The notes under the pieces are model-generated. The model was not told where the DNA came from. It ran no database searches and saw only the letters and a list, made by a program, of their open reading frames with translations. From Hebobacterum sp964559435 (GTDB lineage Bacteria > Armatimonadota > Hebobacteria > Hebobacterales > Hebobacteraceae): a stretch of 64,000 bases of DNA. The DNA lies in contig CAZLHI010000003.1 in assembly GCA_964559435.1 (NCBI GenBank), positions 62,001 to 126,000 on the forward strand, in the 5' to 3' direction. The first letter of the stretch is position 1. Each line of letters opens with the position of its first letter. Positions 54,004 through 63,049 of the stretch are shown here, one piece after another. The translations under genes and the position numbers were made by a program.

Positions 54004-56187
54004 GTGGCGGAATCCCTGCACAAGTCTCGACTGACGATTCTGCAGGTGCTCTCCTGGCTGAACTATGGCGGCGTTGAGAGCTACACGATCCGGCTCGCCC
54101 GGGGGCTGACCGAGCGAGGACACCGCGTGCTCGTCGCCTCACACGGAGGCCAGCTGGTCCCGGAGCTGGAGGCTTCCGGGATCGAGCACTTCCATGTCAA
54201 CTTCGCGGGCGGACGGATGGCGCCGGGCGTACTCGCAATACGGCGCCTGCTGGAGCGAGAGCACGTCGACATCGTGAACGCGCATAACTGGCGCGCGGGC
54301 GCTGTGTCCTACCTCGCGTGCAGGCGGGCCGGTGTTCCCTATGTTCTCACCATCCATGGGACCCGAAGTCCCGTGAATCGCTACACGGTCTTCTACTGGA
54401 GTCGCCGCATGGCCGTGGTGAGCGATGCAAGCTGGCGGAATCTGGTAGACGGGTTCGGGCTGCCTCCAGAGAGAGTCGTAAAGACGATCATCGGAGTGGA
54501 CACTGACCGGTTCCGGCCCTCTGAGCCCGACCCAAGCCTGGAACGGCAGCTCGGCCTGCAGCCCGGCGCGCCGCGGGTGGTGCACGTCAGTCGATTCAGC
54601 CACAGCAAAGCCCCCGTGGCACAAGCCGCTATCCAGGCGATCGAGCAGCTGGAGAAAGTTGTGCCCCATGTTGAGCTCGTGCTGGTGGGGCAGGGACCGG
54701 AGGAGCGCGCGGTGGCGCGGGCCGCTCACAAGATGAACGAACGCCTTGGGCGGCAGGCTGTGTTCGCGCTGGGAGGCCGCGGCGACATTCCCCGCATCTT
54801 GTCGCTCGGGTCGGTCGCCATCGGAACGGCCTCCGTGACCTTGGAGGCGATGGCTTGCGGGCTTCCTGTGGTCGCAGCGGGCAAGGGCGGCTACTTCGGC
54901 ATCGTCCGGCCCGAGACCTTGGAGAGAGCGGAGGCGTCGTGTTACGCGGACCACGAGGCCGTCGGCCGGGTGACGCCTGAGGTGCTCAGGCAAGACATGC
55001 AGACCCTGTTGTGTGATCCGGGAGAGGCCCAGCGTCTGGGGGAATTCGGGAGGGCCACAGCCGAGTCGAGGTACGGCGTGCCACGGCTGGCACAAGACAT
55101 CGAGGGTATCTATCGAGAGGAGCTGTGCGATCGGTCGAGTGTCAAACGGGTTCTCGTGTTCCATCTGAACCAGATCGGCGACTTGATGTTCACGCTGCCG
55201 GCCCTCAAGGCACTCCGGGAAGCCTATCCTCAGGCCCACATAACGAGCGTGCTCAGGCCGCACCTGGCGGGCCTGGTGGGCGAGAGTGGCTTTGTGGACG
55301 AGATCTTGCACCGCCCGGCGGCCCCCATGCAGGCTGCCGTGGGCCTCGGCCTGCGGCTCCGACAGGCCAGGCCGGACATGGCGGTGGCATTCTCACAGTC
55401 GGCGACCATGGCCTTGTGCGCGCGGCTATCGGGGGCACGACACCGAGTGGGGTACGCAGACTCAGAACTCGCGGGCTTCCTGACGCATCGGATCCAGGTC
55501 CGCGGGATACCTTGTCCGGAGAAGGTCATGCGACTCGTGCGCGGCCTTGGCATTGAGCCCGACAAGACGGACTATGTTGGTCTTGCGAGGCTGTCGCAGG
55601 AGGACTGGGAGTACGGAGACAGGTTGCTGGCTGAACAGGAGCTGGAGGGAGACGGCCCGCTAATCGCGCTGGCGCCAGGCGAGTCGAGTAGCAAGCCGTA
55701 CAAGTCGTGGACCGCTGAGGGCTTCATGGAGGTGGCCGTGCGGCTTGCCCACGACGACGGCGCTCGACTGGTGGTCGTTGGGGCTGAGGCCGATCGGGAG
55801 CTTGGATACGAGATCATCGGACCAATCGGTCCGCGCCAATCGTGCAACCTAGCTGGGCGGACCACACCGGGCCAGCTCGCAGCCGTCTTGGCCCGTTGCG
55901 ATCTTCTCATCGGCATCGACTCCGGGCCAATGCATGTGGCGGCCGCCATGGCGAGGCCTGTGGTGGCGCTCTTCGGTCCCACGGACCCCCGGCGGACGGG
56001 CCCGCAGGGAGAAGACCACGAGGTGATCTTCCATGAGCAGCCGTGCTGGGGGCCCTGTGTTCATCCGGTGACACCCAACTGCGACCACAGGAGCTGCATG
56101 ATGTCGATCACACCTCATGAGGTGTTGGCAGCGGCGCTTCGGATCTTGTCGCGCGAGGGGCGGCTCGAGGCGCAGGCGGCGGAGTGA
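54004..56187 (+). CDS. Bifunctional GT4-GT9 fusion glycosyltransferase
   Basis: Unusual fusion of 727 aa. Residues 1 to about 375 form a GT4-type transferase (LSWLNYGGVESYTIRLARGLTERGHRVLVASHGG; HVSRFSHSKAPVAQ; SVAIGTASVTLEAMACGLPVVAAGKGGY). Residues about 380-727 form a GT9 heptosyltransferase-like domain starting VLVFHLNQIGDLMFTLPALKAL, with LIGIDSGPMHVAAAMARPVVALFGPTDPRRTGPQG and a Cys-rich tail (CWGPCVHPVTPNCDHRSC). Both modules keep their full motifs, so both are probably active. GTG 54004 starts two bases after the previous stop. Confidence 0.9.
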   Translation: MAESLHKSRLTILQVLSWLNYGGVESYTIRLARGLTERGHRVLVASHGGQLVPELEASGIEHFHVNFAGGRMAPGVLAIRRLLEREHVDIVNAHNWRAGAVSYLACRRAGVPYVLTIHGTRSPVNRYTVFYWSRRMAVVSDASWRNLVDGFGLPPERVVKTIIGVDTDRFRPSEPDPSLERQLGLQPGAPRVVHVSRFSHSKAPVAQAAIQAIEQLEKVVPHVELVLVGQGPEERAVARAAHKMNERLGRQAVFALGGRGDIPRILSLGSVAIGTASVTLEAMACGLPVVAAGKGGYFGIVRPETLERAEASCYADHEAVGRVTPEVLRQDMQTLLCDPGEAQRLGEFGRATAESRYGVPRLAQDIEGIYREELCDRSSVKRVLVFHLNQIGDLMFTLPALKALREAYPQAHITSVLRPHLAGLVGESGFVDEILHRPAAPMQAAVGLGLRLRQARPDMAVAFSQSATMALCARLSGARHRVGYADSELAGFLTHRIQVRGIPCPEKVMRLVRGLGIEPDKTDYVGLARLSQEDWEYGDRLLAEQELEGDGPLIALAPGESSSKPYKSWTAEGFMEVAVRLAHDDGARLVVVGAEADRELGYEIIGPIGPRQSCNLAGRTTPGQLAAVLARCDLLIGIDSGPMHVAAAMARPVVALFGPTDPRRTGPQGEDHEVIFHEQPCWGPCVHPVTPNCDHRSCMMSITPHEVLAAALRILSREGRLEAQAAE

Positions 56188-56206
56188 GGCGGAGCGGGCG
56201 AGCCCG

Positions 56207-57841
56207 ATGACCGACGTGAGCATCTGTATCCCCATCTACAACAGCGCTTCGGTGGTCGCGAACTGCCTGTGCGCGCTGCCGAAGGCGTGCGGGGGGTTGA
56301 GGTGGGAGGCGATCCTGGTTGACAATGCCTCGACGGATGGGGGCGGGAGGCTCGTGGCGGCGGAGTTCCCCGAGGTAAGGCTGATCGTCAACGACGAGAA
56401 CAAAGGATTCGCGGCGGCGAGCAACCAGGCCGCGGCAGCCGGACACGGTCGGTACCTGGTGCTGCTCAATGCTGACACGGTGCCAGCACCGGGATCGCTG
56501 GCGCGGCTCGCCGGGTTCCTGGAGAAGAACCCGCGGGCGGCGGCGGTGGGGCCGCGGCTGCGCCGCCCCGATGGGCGAACGCAGACGTCGATCCACCCGA
56601 TCCCGACGCTTCGTAATCAGCTTCTGCGCCTGGCCGGCCTCAATACGACGAGCCTGGCGCGACTGCGGATGCGAGGGCATACGCCCCGGCCGGTGGCAGC
56701 GCTGCTGGGCGCGTGTATGATGATTCCGCGCGAGGCGTGGGAGGAGATCGGTCCGCTGGACGAGAGGTTCTTCTTCTACCTGGAGGACACGGACTGGTGT
56801 CTGCGGGCGCGGAAGTGCGGCCGGCAAGTGTACTATTGGCCGGAGCCGGAGGTGGTGCACGTGGGGGGCGGGTCGGCGCTCGGCCTGGGGGCTGACCGAA
56901 AGGCGCTGTATTACGAGAGCCTGGTGAGGTTCTTCGAGGTGCACTATGGAGAGCGCGCCGCCGGGCGACTGAGGGCGGCGCTGCGGGTGCGGGGGTATCG
57001 TCCTCCAACGACAGCCGAGGGAGTGGTGAGGAGAGCGGAAGAGTCGGACTATGGCTCGGGGAGTTGTGGCTCGGGCGCGGCTGTCTCGGCGGTGGTGTTG
57101 GCGCGGGACGAGGAGGAGGACCTGCCCGAGTGTCTGGCGAGCCTCGGGTGGGCGGACGAGATCGTGGTGGTGGTGTCGGCAGAGAGCGTGGATAAGAGCG
57201 CGGAGGTGGCAAGGCGGTACACAGAGCGGGTGCTGGTGCGGCCGTGGGAGGGATTCGCGCGGATGCGGAACTGGGCCATCGAGCAGGCCGCGGGGCCGTG
57301 GGTGCTCATGGTCGACGCGGACGAGCGGGTGACGCCGAGACTGATGGATGAGATTCGGGAGGCGGTGGCAGGGCCGGGGCCGGCGGCTTATGAGATCCCG
57401 CGGGCGTTCTTCTTCTGCGGACACCGGCTGCGACATGGAGGGTGCTGGCCGGATGAGGTGCTGCGGCTCTTTCGGCGGGACGCGGGGCGGTACGGAGAGC
57501 GGCACGTACACGAGCGGTTCCACGCGACCGGGCCGGTGGGGAGATTGAGGGAGCCGCTGTTGCACTACGCGTACCGGGATATGGAGGAGTATTTCGAGAA
57601 GTTCTCTCGCTATGCAGAGTTGGCGGCCCAGGACCTGTGGGAGAGGGGCCGGCGGGCGCGGCTGTGGGAATGGGTGTCGCCGGGGTTCACGTTCTTCAGC
57701 CGGTATGTGCTCAAGGGCGGCTTTCTGGATGGCGCGCCGGGGCTGGTATACAGTGCGCTGGGAGCGGCGTTTGTGCTGGCGCGGACGGCACGGCTGTGGG
57801 AGATGGAAGGGGGACGGCCTGGACAAGGGAGGCACGAATGA
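56207..57841 (+). CDS. Double GT2 glycosyltransferase
   Basis: Fusion of two GT2 domains, 544 aa. Domain 1 (about 1-270): DVSICIPIYNSASVV, LVDNASTDGGGRLVAAEF, LVLLNADTVPAPGSL (DXD-type NAD) and EDTDWCLRARKCG, like rhamnosyltransferases. Domain 2 (about 295-544): VSAVVLARDEEEDLPECLASLGWADEIVVV, WVLMVDADERVTPRLMDEI (DAD metal site) and KFSRYAELAAQDL, like the WaaE core glucosyltransferase group. Coding is strongly G-biased at third positions, which also leaves a long antisense frame open. It is followed by an overlapping HldE-type gene. Acceptors unknown. Confidence 0.9.
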   Translation: MTDVSICIPIYNSASVVANCLCALPKACGGLRWEAILVDNASTDGGGRLVAAEFPEVRLIVNDENKGFAAASNQAAAAGHGRYLVLLNADTVPAPGSLARLAGFLEKNPRAAAVGPRLRRPDGRTQTSIHPIPTLRNQLLRLAGLNTTSLARLRMRGHTPRPVAALLGACMMIPREAWEEIGPLDERFFFYLEDTDWCLRARKCGRQVYYWPEPEVVHVGGGSALGLGADRKALYYESLVRFFEVHYGERAAGRLRAALRVRGYRPPTTAEGVVRRAEESDYGSGSCGSGAAVSAVVLARDEEEDLPECLASLGWADEIVVVVSAESVDKSAEVARRYTERVLVRPWEGFARMRNWAIEQAAGPWVLMVDADERVTPRLMDEIREAVAGPGPAAYEIPRAFFFCGHRLRHGGCWPDEVLRLFRRDAGRYGERHVHERFHATGPVGRLREPLLHYAYRDMEEYFEKFSRYAELAAQDLWERGRRARLWEWVSPGFTFFSRYVLKGGFLDGAPGLVYSALGAAFVLARTARLWEMEGGRPGQGRHE

Positions 57842-58353
57842 GCGGCGCGTCGGGACCGAGGAAGGCGGGTGAGAAGATCGTGTCGCGAGAGGAGGCGAAG
57901 GGGCGCGTTGACGAATGGCGCCGCGAGCGGAAGCGGATCGCCTACGCCAACGGGTGCTTCGACCTCCTTCATGTGGGCCACGTGCGGACGCTCGAGGCCG
58001 CACGCCAACATGGAGATGTCCTCGTTGTCGGGCTGAACTCAGACACATCCGCGCAGCGGATCAAAGGAAAGGGACGGCCCATTTACGACGAACAGTCGAG
58101 GGCCGAGATGGTTGCCGCTCTGGCGAGCGTCGATCTTGTGGTGATCTTCCCCGAGTTCAGCTCGCTGCCCCTCATAAAAGCTCTCAGGCCGGATGTGTGG
58201 GTGAAGGGTGGGGACTATGTCCTGGAGACTGTGAATCAGGACGAACGCGCGTTCGTGGAGAGCTATGGGGGACAGGTGGCGCTGACCGATCGCGTGGAAG
58301 GAGCTTCGACCAGCGATGTCATCGCTCGTGTGAAGTGTCTCCCCGAGACCTGA
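57838..58353 (+). CDS. rfaE2: D-glycero-beta-D-manno-heptose 1-phosphate adenylyltransferase (HldE C-terminal domain type)
   Basis: Makes ADP-heptose (the GT9 donor) from heptose 1-phosphate and ATP. The 171 aa product has the nucleotidyltransferase motif AYANGCFDLLHVGHVRTLEAARQHGD (HxGH), VGLNSDTSAQRIKGKGRPI, WVKGGDYVLETVNQDERAFVESYGG and the C-terminal STSDVIARVK (ISTT-like). It is a stand-alone domain, not fused to the HldE kinase domain. Start ATG 57838 overlaps the preceding stop. No heptose isomerase, kinase or HldD gene is in the window. Confidence 0.93.
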   Translation: MSGASGPRKAGEKIVSREEAKGRVDEWRRERKRIAYANGCFDLLHVGHVRTLEAARQHGDVLVVGLNSDTSAQRIKGKGRPIYDEQSRAEMVAALASVDLVVIFPEFSSLPLIKALRPDVWVKGGDYVLETVNQDERAFVESYGGQVALTDRVEGASTSDVIARVKCLPET

Positions 58354-58397
58354 TCCTGCAATGGTGGGATCGCATTCGTTGCGGGCCGCCGGAGGCC

Positions 58398-58880
58398 TCA
58401 CCACGTGCCCAAGTTCTGAAGCGCCTGAACGAGGTGGTGGTAGCTCCGGAAGGCGACGATCTCCTGGCCCACGAAGCTGTTCAGCACCGTGTGGGCGAAT
58501 GCGGTGTCGGCGTACGCCGCCATCATTACCCGTAGGAAGAGGTGTGCCACAACGATCCCGGACGCTGCTCCAAGGATACCTCCCACAACCGGGTCGAGCA
58601 CGTCCAGGGACAGCAGGGTTGTCTCATAGATGAACTTCGTGGCGATGACTATGAGCACGACAAGAACGACGAAGATCATCGCCATCCAGAAGGCCTCGCC
58701 GGTGGCCTCGGACTGCATAAGCGGCACTGCCCGGGCGAGGGGCCCCGCGACGAAGATCGATACCCTCAGAGCGATGAGCCCGCCCACAAAGTCGAATATG
58801 GCGCGGCCGAAGCCGCGCATGCTCTCAAGCCACGCAATAACAATAATGAGCACTATCGCGACGGCATCAAACCAGGTCAT
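58398..58880 (-). CDS. CvpA family membrane protein
   Basis: Small inner membrane protein of 160 aa. ATG 58880 overlaps the preceding Memo-type gene (ATGA) and is preceded by GGGAGGTGG. Four hydrophobic segments: WFDAVAIVLIIVIAWLESMRGFGRAIFDFVGGLIALRVSIFVA, then AFWMAMIFVVLVVLIVIATKFIYETT, then LDPVVGGILGAASGIVVAHLFLRVMMAAYADTAF. The first two and the 'd.i.G...G...g' segment fit CvpA. Function: poorly known, linked to colicin V production, purine metabolism and envelope stability. Confidence 0.88.
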   Translation of the reverse strand: MTWFDAVAIVLIIVIAWLESMRGFGRAIFDFVGGLIALRVSIFVAGPLARAVPLMQSEATGEAFWMAMIFVVLVVLIVIATKFIYETTLLSLDVLDPVVGGILGAASGIVVAHLFLRVMMAAYADTAFAHTVLNSFVGQEIVAFRSYHHLVQALQNLGTW

Positions 58881-59770
58881 CGGGAACCACCTCCCTGACG
58901 CCTGATTACGAAGGAGGCATAGCCCACGACACCGTGCCGGTCTCCGAGGATATCTCCCGACGTGTAGTAGCGAAGCATCTCGGCGCGCTGGGCGCCGCGA
59001 GCGCGGCAGTAAGAGATGGCCGCGGCAACCGGGACGGGGCCGCACATTGAGATGCGGCGCGAGTAGACGGTCCGCAGTAGGCCGGCTGCGTCCAAAGCCT
59101 CGATGGCGTCCAGAGCGTGCCTGTCCTCTCGCTCGGCAACTTCATGGGGCACCTGATGGGAGAAGTCGGTGCTGGCGACGACGACGGCGTGGGTCGTGCC
59201 GACGGCCTCGGCGATTGCCCGCCCGAGTTCGTCTGCATCCGCGATCACCGATTCAATGTCCCCGGATGGGTGCCGCCGGAGGCAAATCGGCACCATCTTC
59301 GGCAGCCGGTCCGCGTAGATGAACTGAAGGAAGGGAACCTGAACCTCGAGGGAATGCTCGTCTCGATGGGCCTGCTCGTTCTCCTCGAGCAGAGCAGTCG
59401 ATTCCAGTAGTCGCCGGCCGAGGTCCGTGTCGATGGGAGCATCTCCCAGGGGCGTGCGCCAGGCATCGGCGAGTGAAACTGCCGCCTGCCTTGCTGCCAT
59501 ATAGTGACTCGGACCGAGGATGATCACGACCTCGGGTACGCCATCGGCGGCGAGTGCGGAGAACCCATGGGCGGCGGCAGGGCCCGAGAACATGTACCCG
59601 GCATGGGGGCTGACAACGGCGTCGATTTCTGCCGGGCCTTGAGGGTTCAGCTCGGGCAACGAGCCCGGGCCAAGAGGGTGGAGAAAGCACTCGCGCAGGG
59701 AAGCTGACAGCCCCTCCCTGCTGCCTTCGTAGAACTGGCCGGCGGCTGCAGGCCGCCGCACGTCAGACAT
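58877..59770 (-). CDS. Memo-family protein (AmmeMemoRadiSam system protein B)
   Basis: Metal-binding protein of the MEMO1 family, 297 aa. The three expected metal or active-site ligands are visible: VVSPHAGYMFSGP (His), ILGPSHYMAA (His) and SMCGPVPVAAAI (Cys). DSLEV is replaced here by HRDEHSLEVQVPFL, the usual 'EHSlE.qlPFL'. The AMMECR1 and radical SAM partners that give the system its name are not adjacent. It is coupled to cvpA. Confidence 0.9.
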   Translation of the reverse strand: MSDVRRPAAAGQFYEGSREGLSASLRECFLHPLGPGSLPELNPQGPAEIDAVVSPHAGYMFSGPAAAHGFSALAADGVPEVVIILGPSHYMAARQAAVSLADAWRTPLGDAPIDTDLGRRLLESTALLEENEQAHRDEHSLEVQVPFLQFIYADRLPKMVPICLRRHPSGDIESVIADADELGRAIAEAVGTTHAVVVASTDFSHQVPHEVAEREDRHALDAIEALDAAGLLRTVYSRRISMCGPVPVAAAISYCRARGAQRAEMLRYYTSGDILGDRHGVVGYASFVIRRQGGGSR

Positions 59771-59891
59771 TCCTGTCTCCCTCCCGTCATTCGGGCGATG
59801 AGCGACGTTGACGCGGCCGGCAAGTCCGTGTTACTCTACCGCCGCCAGCTGGGGCGGCGCTCTGTTGGGAAGGCCGGCGGCAGACACGCAC

Positions 59892-61058
59892 ATGCGGATC
59901 GCGATCTTCACCGAGTGCTATCGGCCCATCGTCAATGGGGTCGTGGTCTCGGTTTCCACCTTCGCCGGCGAGCTCAGGAAGCTGGGGCACGAGGTCCACA
60001 TCATCGCCCCGGCTTTCCCCGGATATCACGAGACGGATTCCTTCGTGCACCGGCTGCCCTCAGTCTGCCCGCCGACGCGTCCCCGTTATCCTCTCGCCCT
60101 CCCTTACAGCGGTTACCGGTTAGGCGCTCTCTTCAAGGACCGCCCGCCGGACATCATCCACGCGCAGCACCCCTTCACATGCTGCCGCGAAGGCAGGCGG
60201 TGGGCGCGGCGGCTGCCTTGCCCTCTGGTATTTACATACCACACTCTGATACGCGCGTATGCGCACTACGTGCCGCTACCACGCCCCCTGGTGCGGGCGG
60301 CCGCGGTCTGGGTCAGCCGAACCTTCTCCAATTCAGCCGACCAAGTTGTCGTGCCCACGCAGGGGGTGGCTGATCTGCTCCGCAGCTACGGCGTCCGCCG
60401 TCCCATTGAAGCCATCCCGACCGGGATCGATCTCGACCTGATCCGGAGCTTCGACCGACACCCCGTGCGCACCCGCCTCGGCATCCCGGACAATGTCCCT
60501 CTGATCGCCTACTCCGGCAGGATCGCGCTGGAGAAGAGCCTGGATACTCTTTTGCGCGCGCTTTCAATCCTCCGGCGACAAGGAAGCGAGGCCCATTTGG
60601 TGCTCATTGGCGGGGGGCCCTGGGAGGAAGAGTGCGGCCGCGTTGCGCGCTCCGAGGGCATAGCTGATCGAGTCCACCTCACTGGATACCTGGATCGCGG
60701 CGAGGTCTTCAACTGGGTTTCCGACGCGGACGTCTTCGCGTTCCCATCGCTCACCGACACTCAGGGAGTCGCGGTCCTGGAGGCCATGGCACTGGGCCGG
60801 CCGGCGGTCGCAGTGCGATCCGGAGCAGTTGACGACGTGATTCGAGACGGCGTCGACGGTCTTATCGTCGACCCGACAGCAGAGGCCCTGGCGGCCGGTC
60901 TCAGGGAAGTGCTGACAGACGGGGATCTGCGCGAACGGCTTGCAGGTCAGGCGAGACAGCGCGCCGAAGGGTTTTCTGCTGGACGGATGGCCAGGAAACT
61001 CGTCCTGGCCTACGAGAGGGCCCTCGCAGACCATACTCGGGGGTCGGGGAAGGGGTAG
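59892..61058 (+). CDS. GT4 family glycosyltransferase
   Basis: Retaining glycosyltransferase of 388 aa. ATG 59892 starts MRIAIFTECYRPIVNGVVVSVSTFAGELRKLGHEVHIIAPAFPG, a typical GT4 entry of the diacylglycerol/phosphatidylinositol-type group. The donor-binding motif is VFAFPSLTDTQGVAVLEAMALGRPAVAVRSGAVDDVI (EX7E-like). Middle: IDLDLIRSFDRHPVRTRLG. Probably transfers a sugar to a membrane lipid, but the acceptor is unknown. It is divergent from the Memo-type gene and followed by glmS after 33 bases. Confidence 0.88.
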   Translation: MRIAIFTECYRPIVNGVVVSVSTFAGELRKLGHEVHIIAPAFPGYHETDSFVHRLPSVCPPTRPRYPLALPYSGYRLGALFKDRPPDIIHAQHPFTCCREGRRWARRLPCPLVFTYHTLIRAYAHYVPLPRPLVRAAAVWVSRTFSNSADQVVVPTQGVADLLRSYGVRRPIEAIPTGIDLDLIRSFDRHPVRTRLGIPDNVPLIAYSGRIALEKSLDTLLRALSILRRQGSEAHLVLIGGGPWEEECGRVARSEGIADRVHLTGYLDRGEVFNWVSDADVFAFPSLTDTQGVAVLEAMALGRPAVAVRSGAVDDVIRDGVDGLIVDPTAEALAAGLREVLTDGDLRERLAGQARQRAEGFSAGRMARKLVLAYERALADHTRGSGKG

Positions 61059-61091
61059 CTTGCCAGCATCGCACGGAGGCAGCAGCAAGTA

Positions 61092-62927
61092 ATGTGTGGC
61101 ATCATGGCTTATCTGGGCGACCGCGACACCGTCGAGGTGCTGCTCGAGGGCCTGCGGAGGCTGGAGTACCGGGGCTATGACTCCGCGGGGGTCGCCGTGT
61201 CTGTAGACGGCAAGATCGAACTCATCAAGTCGCAGGGCAAGATCTCAGTGCTGGCTCATCTGCTCGAAAAGAACAAGCCCGAAGGACGCGCGGGTATCGC
61301 CCACACACGATGGGCGACGCACGGCCCGCCTTCGACCGCGAATGCTCACCCGCATCCGGATTGTGAAGGCCACATCGCCGTCGTGCACAACGGAATCATC
61401 GAGAACTACCTAGAGCTGCGGGAGGGTCTCGAGAGAGAGGGTCATACGTTCCGATCTCAGACCGACACGGAGACGCTCGCCCACCTCTTCGAGAAGTACT
61501 ACGCAGGTGACCTCGAGACGGCTGTGCGGCGCGGTCTCAAGGAGGTCAAGGGCTCCTACGCAGTTGTTGCAATGTCAGACAAGGAACCAGGCCGACTTGT
61601 GGCGGCGCGGCAGTACAGCCCGCTGATCGTCGGCCTCGGCGAGAAGCCCGGCGAGAACTTCGCCGCCTCCGATCCGTCGGCCATCATCCCGTTCACGCGC
61701 AAGGCGTATCTCATCGACAACGGCGAGATGGTCGTTCTGACGGCGGACGAGGTGCAGGTGAAGACGCTCGCGGGGGAGGCCGTCAGCAAGCCTGTCTTCC
61801 ATATCGAGTGGGACGCCGAAATGGCCGAGAAGGGCGGATACAAGCACTTCATGATAAAGGAGATCTTCGAGCAGCCGCAGGCCTTGCGGGAGACGATCGG
61901 CGATCGCATCATGGGGCGCCGCATGGAGCTGAACCTGGAAGGACTCGGCCTCTCGGACGCCTACCTGCGCAGGCTGAAGAAGATAGCCGTCATCGCCTGC
62001 GGCACCGCCTCGTACGCCGGCATGGCCGGGCAGTACGCGGTGGAGAAACTCTGTGGAGTGCCTGTTGTCGTGGATGTCGCGTCGGAGCTGCAGCACCGAG
62101 AATGTGTCTTCGATAAGGGCACGCTCGGCATCGCCATCAGCCAGTCCGGCGAAACGGCAGACACTTTGCAGGCGATGCGGATGGCGCATCGGCAGGGGGC
62201 CAAGCTCCTCGCCATAACAAACGTGATCGGCAGTTCGGTGGCGCGGGAGGCCGACGGCTTGTTGTACATCCACGCCGGCCCGGAGATCGGCGTTGCGTCC
62301 ACCAAGGCCTATACGAGCCAAATCCTGGCGATGCTCCTATTCGGCGTCCATCTTGGGCAAGTGCGAGGCAGCATCAAGCCCCAACAGGCGCGGCGGCTTC
62401 TCAAGGGCATCAAGGCGCTTCCCGAGCTGGCAGAGGAGACTCTCAAGGAAGCCGGACACATCAAGAGGCTTGCCACTAAGTACAAGGACGTCAAGCGATA
62501 TCTCTATCTCGGGCGAGGTGCCCATTACTGCTCGGCCATGGAGGGCGCTCTCAAGCTCAAGGAGATCGCCTACCTGGATGCCGAAGGCTATGCAGCGGGC
62601 GAGATGAAGCACGGGCCACTGGCCTTGGTGACCGAGGAGGTCGCAGTGCTCTCCGCCGTAGTCGAGGGGCCGCACTACGAGAAATCCCTCGGCAACCTGC
62701 AGGAGATTCGGGCGCGCGGCGGCAAGGTCGTAGCCGTCGCCAACAAAGACGACGAGGAGATCGAGAAGTACGCGGACGATGTCATCCGCATCCCGAAGAT
62801 CGAAGAGGTGCTGTCGCCTGTACTGGCCGGCATTCCCATGCAGCTCTATGCCTATTACGTGGCGGACATCTGGGATCGCGAGATAGACCAGCCCCGGAAC
62901 CTGGCGAAAAGCGTAACTGTAGAGTGA
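61092..62927 (+). CDS. glmS: Glutamine--fructose-6-phosphate aminotransferase (isomerising)
   Basis: Makes glucosamine 6-phosphate, the source of UDP-GlcNAc for lipid A and peptidoglycan. The 611 aa product begins with catalytic Cys2 in MCGIMAYLGDRD; the N-terminal amidotransferase domain (about 1-240) contains GIAHTRWATHGPPSTANAHPH. Two SIS sugar isomerase domains follow (about 285-425, 455-595), with IACGTASYAG, ISQSGETADTL and the C-terminal LAKSVTVE. An unusual gap of 33 bases separates it from the GT4 gene, and its ribosome binding site is weak (GAGGCAGCAGC). I see no GlcN6P-riboswitch ribozyme upstream. Confidence 0.97.
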   Translation: MCGIMAYLGDRDTVEVLLEGLRRLEYRGYDSAGVAVSVDGKIELIKSQGKISVLAHLLEKNKPEGRAGIAHTRWATHGPPSTANAHPHPDCEGHIAVVHNGIIENYLELREGLEREGHTFRSQTDTETLAHLFEKYYAGDLETAVRRGLKEVKGSYAVVAMSDKEPGRLVAARQYSPLIVGLGEKPGENFAASDPSAIIPFTRKAYLIDNGEMVVLTADEVQVKTLAGEAVSKPVFHIEWDAEMAEKGGYKHFMIKEIFEQPQALRETIGDRIMGRRMELNLEGLGLSDAYLRRLKKIAVIACGTASYAGMAGQYAVEKLCGVPVVVDVASELQHRECVFDKGTLGIAISQSGETADTLQAMRMAHRQGAKLLAITNVIGSSVAREADGLLYIHAGPEIGVASTKAYTSQILAMLLFGVHLGQVRGSIKPQQARRLLKGIKALPELAEETLKEAGHIKRLATKYKDVKRYLYLGRGAHYCSAMEGALKLKEIAYLDAEGYAAGEMKHGPLALVTEEVAVLSAVVEGPHYEKSLGNLQEIRARGGKVVAVANKDDEEIEKYADDVIRIPKIEEVLSPVLAGIPMQLYAYYVADIWDREIDQPRNLAKSVTVE

Positions 62928-62942
62928 CGACGAAGGCCGTCT

Positions 62943-62966
62943 CGCTCGCGGCATAGCGTGCGAGCG
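62943..62966 (+). terminator. Candidate terminator hairpin after glmS
   Basis: CGCTCGC (62943-62949) and GCGAGCG (62960-62966) pair perfectly around a 10-base loop, about 15 bases after the glmS stop. No T-run follows, so the terminator call is weak. Confidence 0.35.
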
Positions 62967-63049
62967 GCAAGGATTCGCGGCGTGGCCCAGGCTGGGGAAG
63001 TATTGGGCTGCGCCGCGATGAGCCGGGGTGAGTATAAGGAGCCCCTCCT

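Noticed and set aside
54139..55311. 390 aa minus-strand open frame
   Set aside because: Antisense to the GT4-GT9 fusion; composition unlike a real protein.
56108..58048. 646 aa minus-strand open frame, Arg/Pro/His-rich
   Set aside because: Antisense to the double GT2 and HldE-type genes. It stays open because of the G-biased third positions; no family-like motif.
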